A DNA stretch of 47,586 bases, taken from Ilumatobacteraceae bacterium (lineage in GTDB: Bacteria; Actinomycetota; Acidimicrobiia; Acidimicrobiales; Ilumatobacteraceae). The notes below the pieces were generated by a model. That model saw only the letters and a program-made list of their open reading frames with translations. It ran no database searches and was not told the origin of the DNA. The first letter of the stretch is position 1. Each line of letters opens with the position of its first letter. Location of the stretch: positions 1 through 47,586 of the forward strand of contig JAJTEQ010000012.1 of assembly GCA_021298195.1 (NCBI GenBank), given 5' to 3'. The position numbers and the translations under genes were made by a program. Of this stretch, positions 9,646-16,938 are shown one piece after another.

Positions 9646-10392
9646 ATGCGCGTCGACGTGTTCACGATCTTCCCGTCGTTGGTCGACACCTTTTGCGCGG
9701 AGAGCCTGCTCGGCAAGTGTCGGGAGAACGGTTTACTCGACCTGCGTTGTCACGATCTGCGCGAGCACACCACCGACGTGCACCGCACCGTCGACGATGC
9801 CCCGTTCGGAGGAGGCGCCGGCATGGTGATGCGAGCCGAGCCGATCTTCGCGTCGGTCGAAGCGGCGAACCCACCACGACCACTGTTCTTGTTGAGCCCC
9901 GGCGGACGTCGTTTCGATCAGCGACTGGCCGAGGAACTGGCCGCCACGCACGTCGAGGGGGGCGGGTTCAGCCTGTTGTGCGGGCGCTACGAGGGAGTCG
10001 ACCATCGGGTGCGAGAGCACCTGTGCGACGGCGAGATCAGCGTGGGCGACGTGGTGTTGAACGGGGGAGAGGTGGCCGCCTGCATGGTGATCGAGGCCGT
10101 GACGCGCCTGCTCCCGGGGGCCATGGGCAATGCCGCCAGTCCGGTGACCGAGAGCTTCGGGCTCTCCGGCTTGCTGGAGGAGCCCCATTTCACGCGTCCG
10201 GCCGATTTCCGCGGCTGGACCGTGCCCGAGGTGCTGCGAGGCGGGAATCACGCCCAGATCGAGCGCTGGCGACTGGCTCAGGCCCTTCATCGCACCCTGA
10301 GGTCGCGCCCCGACCTGATCGACGCCCGCGGGGGGCTGTCGGATCGGGAGAAAGCCCTGTTGGAAGAGTTCCCTGCCTGCCCGTATCCTTGA
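9646..10392 (+). CDS. trmD: tRNA (guanine-N1-)-methyltransferase TrmD
   Basis: TrmD makes m1G37 in tRNAs that read CNN codons, preventing +1 frameshifts. The 248-residue protein starts MRVDVFTIFP, and has LSPGG at 83-87, CGRYEGVDHRV from 112, and SVGDVVLNGGE at 132-142, which together form the SPOUT trefoil knot that binds S-adenosylmethionine. The frame is open far upstream, but the ATG at 9646 is chosen because it gives the canonical N-terminus and lies just after the rimM stop. It belongs to the rpsP-rplS cluster. Confidence 0.97.
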   Translation: MRVDVFTIFPSLVDTFCAESLLGKCRENGLLDLRCHDLREHTTDVHRTVDDAPFGGGAGMVMRAEPIFASVEAANPPRPLFLLSPGGRRFDQRLAEELAATHVEGGGFSLLCGRYEGVDHRVREHLCDGEISVGDVVLNGGEVAACMVIEAVTRLLPGAMGNAASPVTESFGLSGLLEEPHFTRPADFRGWTVPEVLRGGNHAQIERWRLAQALHRTLRSRPDLIDARGGLSDREKALLEEFPACPYP

Positions 10393-10429
10393 CCAGCCGT
10401 GACCGGCGCCCCGCGCGGGCGAGCCGGTC
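10384..10429 (+). promoter_or_regulatory. rplS leader: -10-like box and strong hairpin
   Basis: A TATCCT box at 10384-10389 overlaps the end of trmD. It is followed by a long hairpin at 10401-10429 in which GACCGGC and GCCC pair with GGGC and GCCGGTC around a five-base loop, with a two-base bulge. The hairpin sits 21 bases before the rplS start. It may be a translational control element or a processing site; the role is inferred. Confidence 0.4.
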
Positions 10430-10450
10430 CACCAACCGAGGACGAATCCC

Positions 10451-10798
10451 ATGAAGACCACCGACATCGTTGACCAGCAGAACATCCGCACCGACATCCC
10501 CGAGTTCGGACCCGGCGACGAGTTGAAGGTTCATGTGCGCGTCGTCGAAAGCGGCAAGGAGCGCATCCAGGTGTTCCAGGGCAACGTCATCGGCCGTCAC
10601 GGCTCGGGCGTGCAGGAGACCTACACCGTGCGCAAGGTCAGCTACGGCGTGGGTGTCGAGCGCACCTTCCCCTTGCACACCCCCTCGGTCGCCAAGATCG
10701 AGGTCGTGAAGAAGGGCGACGTGCGTCGCGCCAAGCTGTACTACCTGCGCGACCGCACCGGTAAGGCCGCCAAGGTCCGCGAGAAGCGCGACTTCTGA
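10451..10798 (+). CDS. rplS: Large ribosomal subunit protein bL19
   Basis: This 115-residue protein lies at the 30S-50S interface. It shows the family patterns [23 protein letters not shown] and a C-terminal [20 protein letters not shown] block. Length is standard. The ATG at 10451 follows a leader with a strong hairpin. In many relatives lepB and rnhB surround this gene; here DUF2469 follows directly after 46 bases. Confidence 0.98.
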   Translation: MKTTDIVDQQNIRTDIPEFGPGDELKVHVRVVESGKERIQVFQGNVIGRHGSGVQETYTVRKVSYGVGVERTFPLHTPSVAKIEVVKKGDVRRAKLYYLRDRTGKAAKVREKRDF

Positions 10799-10844
10799 AC
10801 CCGCGTCGCGGACGTCAGACGGCATCGGGTCGAGGACCCCTCCA

Positions 10845-11156
10845 TTGAGCACCGACGATCTCGAGGATTTCGAGGCCGATCGCGAGCTTCATCTCGCGCA
10901 GGAGTACCAAGACGTGGCGGGCATGTTCCGCTTCGCCATCGAGACCGAGCGCCGTTTCTATCTGGCGAACAAGGTCGACGTGAAGGTCACCGGCGACGGT
11001 GCTCGGCCGCTCATCGAAGTGGAGCTGACCGACGCATGGGTGTGGGACATGTACCGCAAGAGCCGTTTCGTCCCCAAGGTGCGGATCCTCAGTTTCAAGG
11101 ACGTCAACGTGGAGGAACTTCCCCGCGAGGACGTGGTGGACCTCGACCAAGCCTGA
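10845..11156 (+). CDS. DUF2469 family actinobacterial protein
   Basis: The 103-residue protein matches the actinobacterial DUF2469 pattern (the type found next to yraN in mycobacteria): an acidic N-terminus, ETERRFYLANKVDV, DAWVWDMYR and RILSFKDVNVEELP. Its biochemical role is unknown. The start is TTG at 10845; no ATG or GTG gives the expected N-terminus. The stop overlaps the likely start of the yraN-like gene, which implies translational coupling. Confidence 0.9.
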   Translation: MSTDDLEDFEADRELHLAQEYQDVAGMFRFAIETERRFYLANKVDVKVTGDGARPLIEVELTDAWVWDMYRKSRFVPKVRILSFKDVNVEELPREDVVDLDQA

Positions 11157-11506
11157 ACCACAATCGCGATCTGGGGTCGCAGGGCGAGGACACGGTGGTC
11201 GAGTGGTATCGCGGTCACGGATACGAGATCATGGACCGGAACTGGCGCTGTCGCGCGGGTGAGATCGACATCGTCGCCGTGCGCGACGGTGAGTTGGTGT
11301 TCTGCGAGGTCAAGACGCGATCCACCGACCGCTTCGGATCGCCGGCTCACGCCGTGAACATCGAGAAGCAACGTCGCGTTCGGCGCTTGGCCGTGGCTTG
11401 GATGTCGGAACGCGGAGTGCGCGACGTTCGACTGCGCTTCGACGTGGCCTGCGTCGTCGGCGTCGGAGACTCGGCGATCGTCGAGGTGATCGAGGCGGCG
11501 TTCTGA
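11153..11506 (+). CDS. YraN family (UPF0102) endonuclease-like protein
   Basis: The core shows LGSQGEDTVVEWY, RNWRCRAGEIDIVAVRDGE and VFCEVKTR, the pattern of the YraN family with a restriction-endonuclease-like fold (E...D...E-x-K). The function is not well established. The start is a problem: the conserved LGSQGED segment lies upstream of the first in-frame GTG (11195), while the nearest ATG (11036) lies deep inside DUF2469. A CTG at 11153 overlaps the DUF2469 stop as CTGA and would give the right N-terminus. From there the protein has 117 residues, normal for the family. The start assignment is tentative. Confidence 0.8.
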   Translation: MNHNRDLGSQGEDTVVEWYRGHGYEIMDRNWRCRAGEIDIVAVRDGELVFCEVKTRSTDRFGSPAHAVNIEKQRRVRRLAVAWMSERGVRDVRLRFDVACVVGVGDSAIVEVIEAAF

Positions 11507-11507
11507 G

Positions 11508-11729
11508 TCAGGAAGCCGAACGTCGATCCCAACAGGCGTAGTGCCAATGACGACGCAGATCGGGTGCGTCGCGTGGAACGGCCACGTAATGACCCATGCC
11601 CGTGGGGATGCGCTGGTGACAGCCGGGGCAGACGTACTCCTTGACCGCCTGATACGGCTGAACCCGGCGCACCTCGACGGGGCCGTAGAGACCGTCCCAG
11701 ATGCCGGTTCGCCGCCGTGATGACGCCAT
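11508..11729 (-). CDS. Small actinobacterial protein with CxxC zinc-binding pattern
   Basis: This 73-residue protein starts at the ATG complementary to 11727-11729; the open frame continues upstream, but that part looks non-coding. It contains YVCPGCHQRIP, a GHYVAVP strand and DLRRHWHYACWDRR, so two Cys in CxxC plus a later His-x-His-x-x-Cys could bind one zinc. Proteins of this type are common in Actinobacteria and have no assigned function. It lies 4 bases after the small membrane protein on the same strand and ends 1 base from the yraN stop on the other strand. Confidence 0.8.
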   Translation of the reverse strand: MASSRRRTGIWDGLYGPVEVRRVQPYQAVKEYVCPGCHQRIPTGMGHYVAVPRDAPDLRRHWHYACWDRRSAS

Positions 11730-11733
11730 CGTC

Positions 11734-11844
11734 TCAGCCGGTGAAGGCCCAGACGACCAGGGCCACAGCGGCCACGAGGGCGGCCACGACGAACACGTAG
11801 TCGGCACGACGGGCCCGGAATTTCCGATAGGGGTTGAATCCCAT
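11734..11844 (-). CDS. Small membrane protein (36 aa)
   Basis: This is a 36-residue protein starting MGFNPYRKFRARRADYV, followed by a single hydrophobic helix of about 20 residues. The basic N-terminus suggests that it stays in the cytoplasm. The MGFNPYR start is a pattern I recognise from short actinobacterial proteins of unknown function. It is transcribed divergently from the enoyl-CoA hydratase gene. A GATAAT box on the minus strand lies 6 bases before the ATG, so the mRNA is probably leaderless. Confidence 0.75.
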   Translation of the reverse strand: MGFNPYRKFRARRADYVFVVAALVAAVALVVWAFTG

Positions 11845-11850
11845 GGCCTC

Positions 11851-11858
11851 ATTATCGT
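11851..11858. promoter_or_regulatory. Divergent leaderless promoter with overlapping -10 boxes
   Basis: Within a 21-base gap, the plus-strand box TATCGT (11853-11858) lies 7 bases before the GTG at 11866, and the minus-strand box GATAAT (complement of 11851-11856) lies 6 bases before the ATG at 11844. The two -10 elements overlap by four bases, so one symmetric element could serve both genes. Confidence 0.55.
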
Positions 11859-11865
11859 CGTCTTC

Positions 11866-12690
11866 GTGAGCCCTTCCAGCGATGCCACCAAGAATTACGA
11901 GACCCTCCTCGTCGAGCGTGACCGCGGAGTGGTCACCATCACCTTCAACCGACCCAAGAGCAAGAACTCCGTGAACGGTGTGATGTGGGTGGAGCTCATC
12001 GAGGTGCTCAACGAGATTCAGCACAACGGTGACGACCGCGTGGTGGTGTTCACCGGTGCCGGCAACGAGTTCTGCAGCGGTGCCGATTTGTCGAGCATCG
12101 GTTCGCGCGAGGGGCAGACCAAGGCCCGTCAACACGGGCACTACTACTACTCGATGCGCGAGGTGTCGACGGCGATTCTGGCCATCCACCGGCTGCCCCA
12201 ACCCACCATCGCCAAGGTTCGCGGCGTGGCCGTCGGTGTGGGGTGCAACATCGCCTTCGGTTGCGACCTGGTGGTGGCGTCCGACAACGCCCGCTTCTCC
12301 GAGATCTTCTCCAAGCGCGGACTTTCTCTCGACGGTGGTGGATCGTGGGTCCTTCCGCGTCGGATCGGAATGCACAAGGCCAAGGAATTGGCGTTCTTCG
12401 CCGACATCCTCTCCGCCGAGGAGGCCGATCGCTTCGGCCTGCTGAATCGGGTGGTGCCCGACGCGCAACTGGACGCGTTCGTCGGTGACTGGTGCGATCG
12501 ATTGTTGGCGTTACCGCCCATCGCGTTGGCTCAGTCGAAGCGCATGCTCAACAACGCGATGCAGGTGACCATGGAAGAGGCTCTCGACGACGAGGGAATC
12601 GCCCAGTCGGTCAACTTCAGCACCAAGGACACGGCCGAAGCGATCTCGGCCTGGATCCAAAAGCGCACCCCGACCTTCAAGGGGCGTTGA
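11866..12690 (+). CDS. Enoyl-CoA hydratase/isomerase family protein
   Basis: This crotonase-fold enzyme of 274 residues probably acts on acyl-CoA thioesters in fatty-acid or related catabolism. Visible motifs are TITFNRPKSKNSVNG, the oxyanion-hole segment GAGNEFCSGADLSS, and a C-terminal helical region with ALAQSKRMLNNAM. The GTG at 11866 is chosen over the far-upstream ATG at 11701 because it lies 7 bases after a -10 box and gives the normal family N-terminus. The substrate cannot be told from sequence. Confidence 0.88.
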   Translation: MSPSSDATKNYETLLVERDRGVVTITFNRPKSKNSVNGVMWVELIEVLNEIQHNGDDRVVVFTGAGNEFCSGADLSSIGSREGQTKARQHGHYYYSMREVSTAILAIHRLPQPTIAKVRGVAVGVGCNIAFGCDLVVASDNARFSEIFSKRGLSLDGGGSWVLPRRIGMHKAKELAFFADILSAEEADRFGLLNRVVPDAQLDAFVGDWCDRLLALPPIALAQSKRMLNNAMQVTMEEALDDEGIAQSVNFSTKDTAEAISAWIQKRTPTFKGR

Positions 12691-12697
12691 GCGACCG

Positions 12698-12714
12698 ACC
12701 CCGGACCGCGGGGT
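12698..12714 (+). terminator. GC-rich hairpin after the enoyl-CoA hydratase gene
   Basis: ACCCCG (12698-12703) and CGGGGT (12709-12714) form a 6-bp stem with a five-base loop, 7 bases after the stop. No T-tract follows, so a terminator role is tentative. Confidence 0.35.
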
Positions 12715-12735
12715 GCGTTCACTAGCGTGTCGCTG

Positions 12736-13515
12736 ATGGGAACGACACGGCGAGCCGCGAACGGTACGGTTCTCGTGCTCGTCGCTGGACTCGCACTGAT
12801 CTCACTCGCATTGATCTCGCTCGCACTGATCTCACTCTCATGGGGTTCGTCGTCGGTCTCGGCGTTGGCACCGCCCGTCACCGACCCGCCCGTCACCGAC
12901 GTTCCGGTGGAGGATGGGTCGGCCGGTGGCGGTGGTGGAACCACGGACACCACGGTGGTGGCGACGCCCACGAACACGGTGCCGGCCAGTTGCGTGATTC
13001 CCGCCCCGGTACGAGCCACCTTCGTGGGCACCATCGTCGCGGCCGATCCTCGCACGGCGCGCTTTCGCATCGATCAGATGCGCGGTGGAACTTTGGAGGG
13101 CTACGAGGCCACCGGTCTGGTCGACGTGCTCTACGAGGAGGACGTGAGGTTCCTCGCCATCGGTGACGACTACATCGTGGCCGTCGGGGTGAACGCCGAG
13201 ACCGGGGCCTTGTATTCGAAGGTGCGCGACCCTGAGCCCCTCTTCGGTGGAAGTCAGATCATCGGCATGGACAACTCCGACGCCGACTGTCCCGAAATCG
13301 AGGATGCGGTCCGCACGCTCACGATCGATGGTGGGCCGGTCGAGAGCGGGGTTCTGGCTCCGTTGTCCAATGCCAAGGGAAGACTCGCCCGTGCGATCCT
13401 GTTGCCGTTCCTGTGGGTCTTCGGCGGATTGCTCGGGCTCGCCACGTTGAGGGCTCTTGCGGTCACCGTGTGGCGGTCCGGCCGGCGGGCGTGGGACGGC
13501 GAGCCTCGTCGTTGA
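12736..13515 (+). CDS. Unrecognised membrane-anchored protein
   Basis: I do not recognise this 259-residue protein. It has an N-terminal hydrophobic helix built from a repeated LALIS unit, a Pro/Thr/Val and Gly-rich spacer, a central extracytoplasmic-looking domain with two Cys (ASCVIP and DSDADCPE), and a C-terminal hydrophobic helix before a basic tail. That suggests a domain outside the membrane held at both ends. The ATG at 12736 lies 7 bases after a TAGCGT box (12723-12728), which favours it over the GTG at 12727. It converges with rpe, 6 bases apart. Confidence 0.75.
   Translation: MGTTRRAANGTVLVLVAGLALISLALISLALISLSWGSSSVSALAPPVTDPPVTDVPVEDGSAGGGGGTTDTTVVATPTNTVPASCVIPAPVRATFVGTIVAADPRTARFRIDQMRGGTLEGYEATGLVDVLYEEDVRFLAIGDDYIVAVGVNAETGALYSKVRDPEPLFGGSQIIGMDNSDADCPEIEDAVRTLTIDGGPVESGVLAPLSNAKGRLARAILLPFLWVFGGLLGLATLRALAVTVWRSGRRAWDGEPRR
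12790..12834 (+). repeat. Three tandem 15-bp units encoding LALIS
   Basis: Units start at 12790, 12805 and 12820 and differ by only two bases (CTCGCACTGATCTCA form). They encode three copies of Leu-Ala-Leu-Ile-Ser inside the signal-anchor helix. Such an array is prone to slippage without breaking the frame. Confidence 0.85.
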
Positions 13516-13521
13516 GGTGCG

Positions 13522-14205
13522 TCAGCCGCGGGCGGCGAGTGCCTTGGCGCGAAGATCACTGACCGCGAACTCGAGTCCTTCGCTGTATCGAAAGAGCGCC
13601 GTGCCGGCGATCAGGACGTTCGCCCCGGCGGCCACCGCGCCTTCGATGGTGTTCGGTCCGATTCCTCCGTCCACCTCGATGTTCACGCGATCGGAGAGAC
13701 CACGTCGCTCGATCAATGCCCGAAGTTCGGCGATCTTGGGCTCCATGCTCGCGATGTAGGACTGACCGCCGAACCCGGGATTCACGGTCATGACGAGGAC
13801 CATGTCGACGAGGTCCAGCACGTTCTCGACCTCGCTGATGGGCGTGTGCGGGTTGAGTGCCACCGCGGCGTTGGCGCCCATCGAGGCGATGTTGCCCAGG
13901 GTGCGGTGAAGGTGCGGGCAGGCCTCGACGTGAACGATGAGTCGCGAGCATCCGGCTTCGACGTAGCGCGCGGCCAGCACGTCCGGGGTGAGAACCATCA
14001 GGTGCGCCTCGAAGGGCTTCGTCGTGTGTTTGCGGGCCGCGGCGATGACGTCGGGACCGAAGGTGAGGTTCGGAACGAATTGTCCGTCCATGACGTCCCA
14101 TTGGAAGTGGTCGACGCCGGCGGCATCGAGAGCCTCGATCTCGGCACCCAAGCGGGCGAAATCGCAAGGAAGGACGGAGGGAACGATCTGGATCGGCAGG
14201 GCCAC
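13522..14205 (-). CDS. rpe: Ribulose-phosphate 3-epimerase
   Basis: Rpe interconverts ribulose 5-phosphate and xylulose 5-phosphate in the pentose phosphate pathway. The 227-residue TIM barrel has PSVLPCDFA with Ser10, WDVMDGQFVPN with Asp37, HLMV with His68, NPGFGGQ, and EVDGGI with Asp179. The metal-binding His35 of the family is Gln35 here (FQWDVMDG). The start is GTG at 14205, with a TATCGT box on the minus strand 6 bases upstream. It is divergent from the RNA methyltransferase gene with a 32-base gap. Confidence 0.94.
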   Translation of the reverse strand: MALPIQIVPSVLPCDFARLGAEIEALDAAGVDHFQWDVMDGQFVPNLTFGPDVIAAARKHTTKPFEAHLMVLTPDVLAARYVEAGCSRLIVHVEACPHLHRTLGNIASMGANAAVALNPHTPISEVENVLDLVDMVLVMTVNPGFGGQSYIASMEPKIAELRALIERRGLSDRVNIEVDGGIGPNTIEGAVAAGANVLIAGTALFRYSEGLEFAVSDLRAKALAARG

Positions 14206-14211
14206 GCCGTC

Positions 14212-14230
14212 ACGATAGCCCCAATAGCCT
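14212..14230. promoter_or_regulatory. Divergent leaderless promoters for rpe and the RNA methyltransferase
   Basis: The minus-strand box TATCGT (complement of 14212-14217) lies 6 bases before the rpe GTG. The plus-strand box TAGCCT (14225-14230) lies 7 bases before the ATG at 14238. Both -10 boxes fit in a 32-base gap and any -35 contacts would fall inside the opposite gene. Confidence 0.5.
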
Positions 14231-14237
14231 CGGCACG

Positions 14238-15449
14238 ATGGCGACGGAGCGGGCTCGAACGACGGCGACCGTGCGCATCGAAAAGGTGGTGGCCGAAGGA
14301 GACGGCCTCGGCCGTCTCGATGACGGGCGCGTGGTGTTCGTCGAGGGTGCCCTGCCCGGCGAACTGGTGGAGGCCCACATCGTCAAGCAATCGCGGGACT
14401 ATGCCCGAGCCGCGACGACGAAGGTGTTGGAATCGAATCCACAGCGGGTGGATCCTCCCTGTCGATTCGTCCGCGAAGGATGTGGAGGTTGCGATCTGCA
14501 ACACGCCTCGGTGTCGCTCCAACGCGAGATCAAACGCGACATCGTGCGCGAATCGTTGGCTCGCCTCGGGCGCATCGTCGATCCCGACGTTCGTCTTCCC
14601 GATGTCGACGTGCCCTCCGTGGGTGCGCGAACGACGGTCCGTGTCGCTCGGTCCGCAGACGGTCGTGTCGGCTTTCGGCGTCGGCGCAGTCATGACGTGG
14701 TGACGGTCGATCGATGCCTGATCGCTCACCCGGGGTTGGCGCCCGTTTTCACCGACCTGCGCCTGGAGTCGGCCGAAGAGGCCGTCGTTCGCGTGAGCAA
14801 CCACGACGGCGCCGTGGTGGTGTGGGCGGAACCCACGGGAGTTTTCGGGATCGAGTCCTCGGTCGTCGGGGGTCCGGAGTCGACGATCACCGAAGTGGTG
14901 AACGGCGTCGAGTTCCGCGTGAGCGCGGCCTCGTTCTTCCAGTCCTCGCCACGGGCGGCCGAGGTTCTGGTGGAACGGGTGACGTCGGCGCTCGGTCCGT
15001 CGGCGTCATGGGGGTCGGGTCCGTTGCTCGACGCGTACGGAGGCATCGGGCTCTTCGCGGCCACGGTCGATGTCGGTGACCGCGAGGTGCTGGTGGTCGA
15101 ATCGAATCCGTCGGCGTGCGCGGACGCTCGACACAATCTCCGGAATCGCCGAGCCCGCGTGGTCGAATCCGCATTCGAGCGCTGGGTGTCGGAACCCTGT
15201 GGTGCGGTCGTGGCGGATCCGGCCCGCGACGGACTTCGTGCGGCGGGGGTGACCGCGTTGGTCGCCACCGGTGCCCCGATCATCGTGCTGGTGTCGTGCG
15301 ATCCGGCGTCCCTCGGGCGTGACGCCCGCCTGATGACCGAGGCGGGCTACCGGCTCGAGTACTCGGAAGTTCTCGATCTCTTCCCCCACACGCATCACGT
15401 CGAAGCCGTCAGTCGCTTCGTGCGTGATGCGAGACTGGATGCTCTATGA
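14238..15449 (+). CDS. Class I SAM-dependent RNA m5U methyltransferase (RlmD/TrmA family)
   Basis: This 403-residue enzyme should methylate C5 of a uridine in rRNA or tRNA. A TRAM-like N-terminal domain is followed by a 4Fe-4S site with Cys75, Cys82, Cys85 and a fourth Cys at 160, as in RlmD. The SAM site is DAYGGIGLF from 265, Gln235 in SFFQSS binds the cofactor, and VADPARDG, the nucleophile Cys354 in SCDPASLGRDA and Glu389 in HTHHVEAVSRF complete the catalytic set. The precise target is not readable. psuG overlaps its stop by 4 bases (ATGA). Confidence 0.92.
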   Translation: MATERARTTATVRIEKVVAEGDGLGRLDDGRVVFVEGALPGELVEAHIVKQSRDYARAATTKVLESNPQRVDPPCRFVREGCGGCDLQHASVSLQREIKRDIVRESLARLGRIVDPDVRLPDVDVPSVGARTTVRVARSADGRVGFRRRRSHDVVTVDRCLIAHPGLAPVFTDLRLESAEEAVVRVSNHDGAVVVWAEPTGVFGIESSVVGGPESTITEVVNGVEFRVSAASFFQSSPRAAEVLVERVTSALGPSASWGSGPLLDAYGGIGLFAATVDVGDREVLVVESNPSACADARHNLRNRRARVVESAFERWVSEPCGAVVADPARDGLRAAGVTALVATGAPIIVLVSCDPASLGRDARLMTEAGYRLEYSEVLDLFPHTHHVEAVSRFVRDARLDAL

Positions 15450-16354
15450 GCCTTCGTGTCGCCCCGTCCGATGAAGTGGCCACGGCGTTGGCGTCCGGTC
15501 GTCCGGTGGTGGCCCTCGAGTCGACGATCTTCTCGCACCTCGGTCTGCCCTCGCCGGCCAACGCCGACGCGTTGCGTCGATGCCTCGACGTGATTCGCGC
15601 GGCAGGCTGCGTGCCGGCGGTGACCGCGGTGCTCGACGGCGAGGTGCGTCTCGGGATCGAGGAGTCCGAACACCCGCGAATCCTCGGAGCGGCTCGCAAG
15701 GTGGCCGAACGCGACGTTCCCGTCGCCGTGGCCCAGCGGTGGGATTTCGGGGCGACCACGGTGTCGGCCGCCGTGGCCATCGCGGCCGCCGGTGGCGTGA
15801 GCGTGTTCGCCACCGGAGGTATCGGCGGTGTGCATCGCGGGGTCGAGATCTCCGGCGACGTGTCGGCCGATCTCGACGCCATCGCGTCCCACCCGGTGAT
15901 CACCGTCTCGGCCGGGGCCAAGGCGTTCCTCGATCTGCCGCGGACTTTGGAGTACTTCGAGACCGCCGGTGTTCCGGTGTTGGGGTGGCGACACGACTGG
16001 TTCCCGGCGTTCTACACGCGTTCGTCAGGCCTACCCATTCCGCATCGCGTGGAGACGGCCACCGAGGTGGCGTCGGTTCATCGCAATCGTTCGCGAGACG
16101 CGTCGGGCTTGTTGCTGACCGTGCCCATTCCGCCGGAATCCGAACTCGACGCGGCCCGAATCGACGCGGTGCTCGAGAACGCGTTGCGTGACTGCGAAGC
16201 CGCGGGCATCCGAGGTGCGGCGGTGACGCCGTTCGTGTTGGGCCGCATCGGCGAGGTCACCGAGGGTCGCAGCGTGCCCGCCAATCTGGCGTTGGCCGAG
16301 AACAACGCGCGCGTCGCCGCCGAGGTGGCCGTGGCGTTGGCCACCGCGCGTTAG
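15446..16354 (+). CDS. psuG: Pseudouridine-5'-phosphate glycosidase
   Basis: PsuG cleaves pseudouridine 5'-phosphate to uracil and ribose 5-phosphate, in the breakdown of modified RNA nucleosides. The 302-residue protein has ALESTIFSHLG near residue 23, TTVSAAVAIAAAGGV, FATGGIGGVHRG and ISGDVSADL, then SAGAKA whose Lys159 probably forms the Schiff base, and AENNARVAAEVA at the end. The start overlaps the stop of the RNA methyltransferase gene. No psuK kinase is next to it, so the phosphorylated substrate must come from elsewhere. It overlaps the convergent quinone reductase gene by 4 bases. Confidence 0.94.
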   Translation: MSLRVAPSDEVATALASGRPVVALESTIFSHLGLPSPANADALRRCLDVIRAAGCVPAVTAVLDGEVRLGIEESEHPRILGAARKVAERDVPVAVAQRWDFGATTVSAAVAIAAAGGVSVFATGGIGGVHRGVEISGDVSADLDAIASHPVITVSAGAKAFLDLPRTLEYFETAGVPVLGWRHDWFPAFYTRSSGLPIPHRVETATEVASVHRNRSRDASGLLLTVPIPPESELDAARIDAVLENALRDCEAAGIRGAAVTPFVLGRIGEVTEGRSVPANLALAENNARVAAEVAVALATAR

Positions 16355-16938
16355 AGGCGCGACGCCACGCGTTCGGCGCGACGCAGGAATCGCTCCCGCC
16401 GGTCCGGGGTGCTGGAGTCCATGGAGTACAGCGCGATCCATCGCGTTCGACACAACGGATGACAGATGACGCGCAACGAACGGTTGACGATCCGCCTCCC
16501 GGGCACTCCCTGCAACGCGTTGATTCGCCACGGTGAACCGTGCGTGGTGAACGTGACGATGCGACGCACGTTGTGCAGAGTGGGCTTCAGACGCTTGGCT
16601 CCCTCGGGGAGCTCCCAGGCCACTCCGCAGGCCCACACGCGGTCGATCCAGCCCTTGAGCATGGCCGGTTGGGCGCCCCACCAGGTCGGGTGGACGAACA
16701 CCAGCGCCTCGCACCACCGGAGTTCGTCGTAGTACTCGGCGAGTTGGGGCTTGGTGTCCGGAGGCGCGATGTGGTTCCGCTTCTCGTCGAGGCTGAGGCG
16801 GGGATCGAAGTTCTCGGCGTACAGATCGCGCACGCGAACGTCGTGATCGGCCGACCGCAATCCGCGGACGACCCGTTGCATCAACTCGTGGTTGAAGGAT
16901 TCGGGATCCGGATGGGCGTGCACGACCAGAACCTTCAC
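16351..16938 (-). CDS. NAD(P)H dehydrogenase (quinone), flavodoxin-fold NQO1-like
   Basis: This 195-residue flavoprotein resembles the two-electron quinone reductases of the NQO1/KefF/YwrO group. It starts VKVLVVHAHPDPESFN (flavin phosphate site), and has FVHPTWWGAQPAMLKGWIDR and THGSPW, the FMN/FAD-binding loops. The start is GTG at 16938, overlapping the upstream stop as GTGA. It is a diverged paralogue of the gene just upstream. The physiological acceptor is unknown. Confidence 0.88.
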   Translation of the reverse strand: MKVLVVHAHPDPESFNHELMQRVVRGLRSADHDVRVRDLYAENFDPRLSLDEKRNHIAPPDTKPQLAEYYDELRWCEALVFVHPTWWGAQPAMLKGWIDRVWACGVAWELPEGAKRLKPTLHNVRRIVTFTTHGSPWRINALQGVPGRRIVNRSLRVICHPLCRTRWIALYSMDSSTPDRRERFLRRAERVASRL

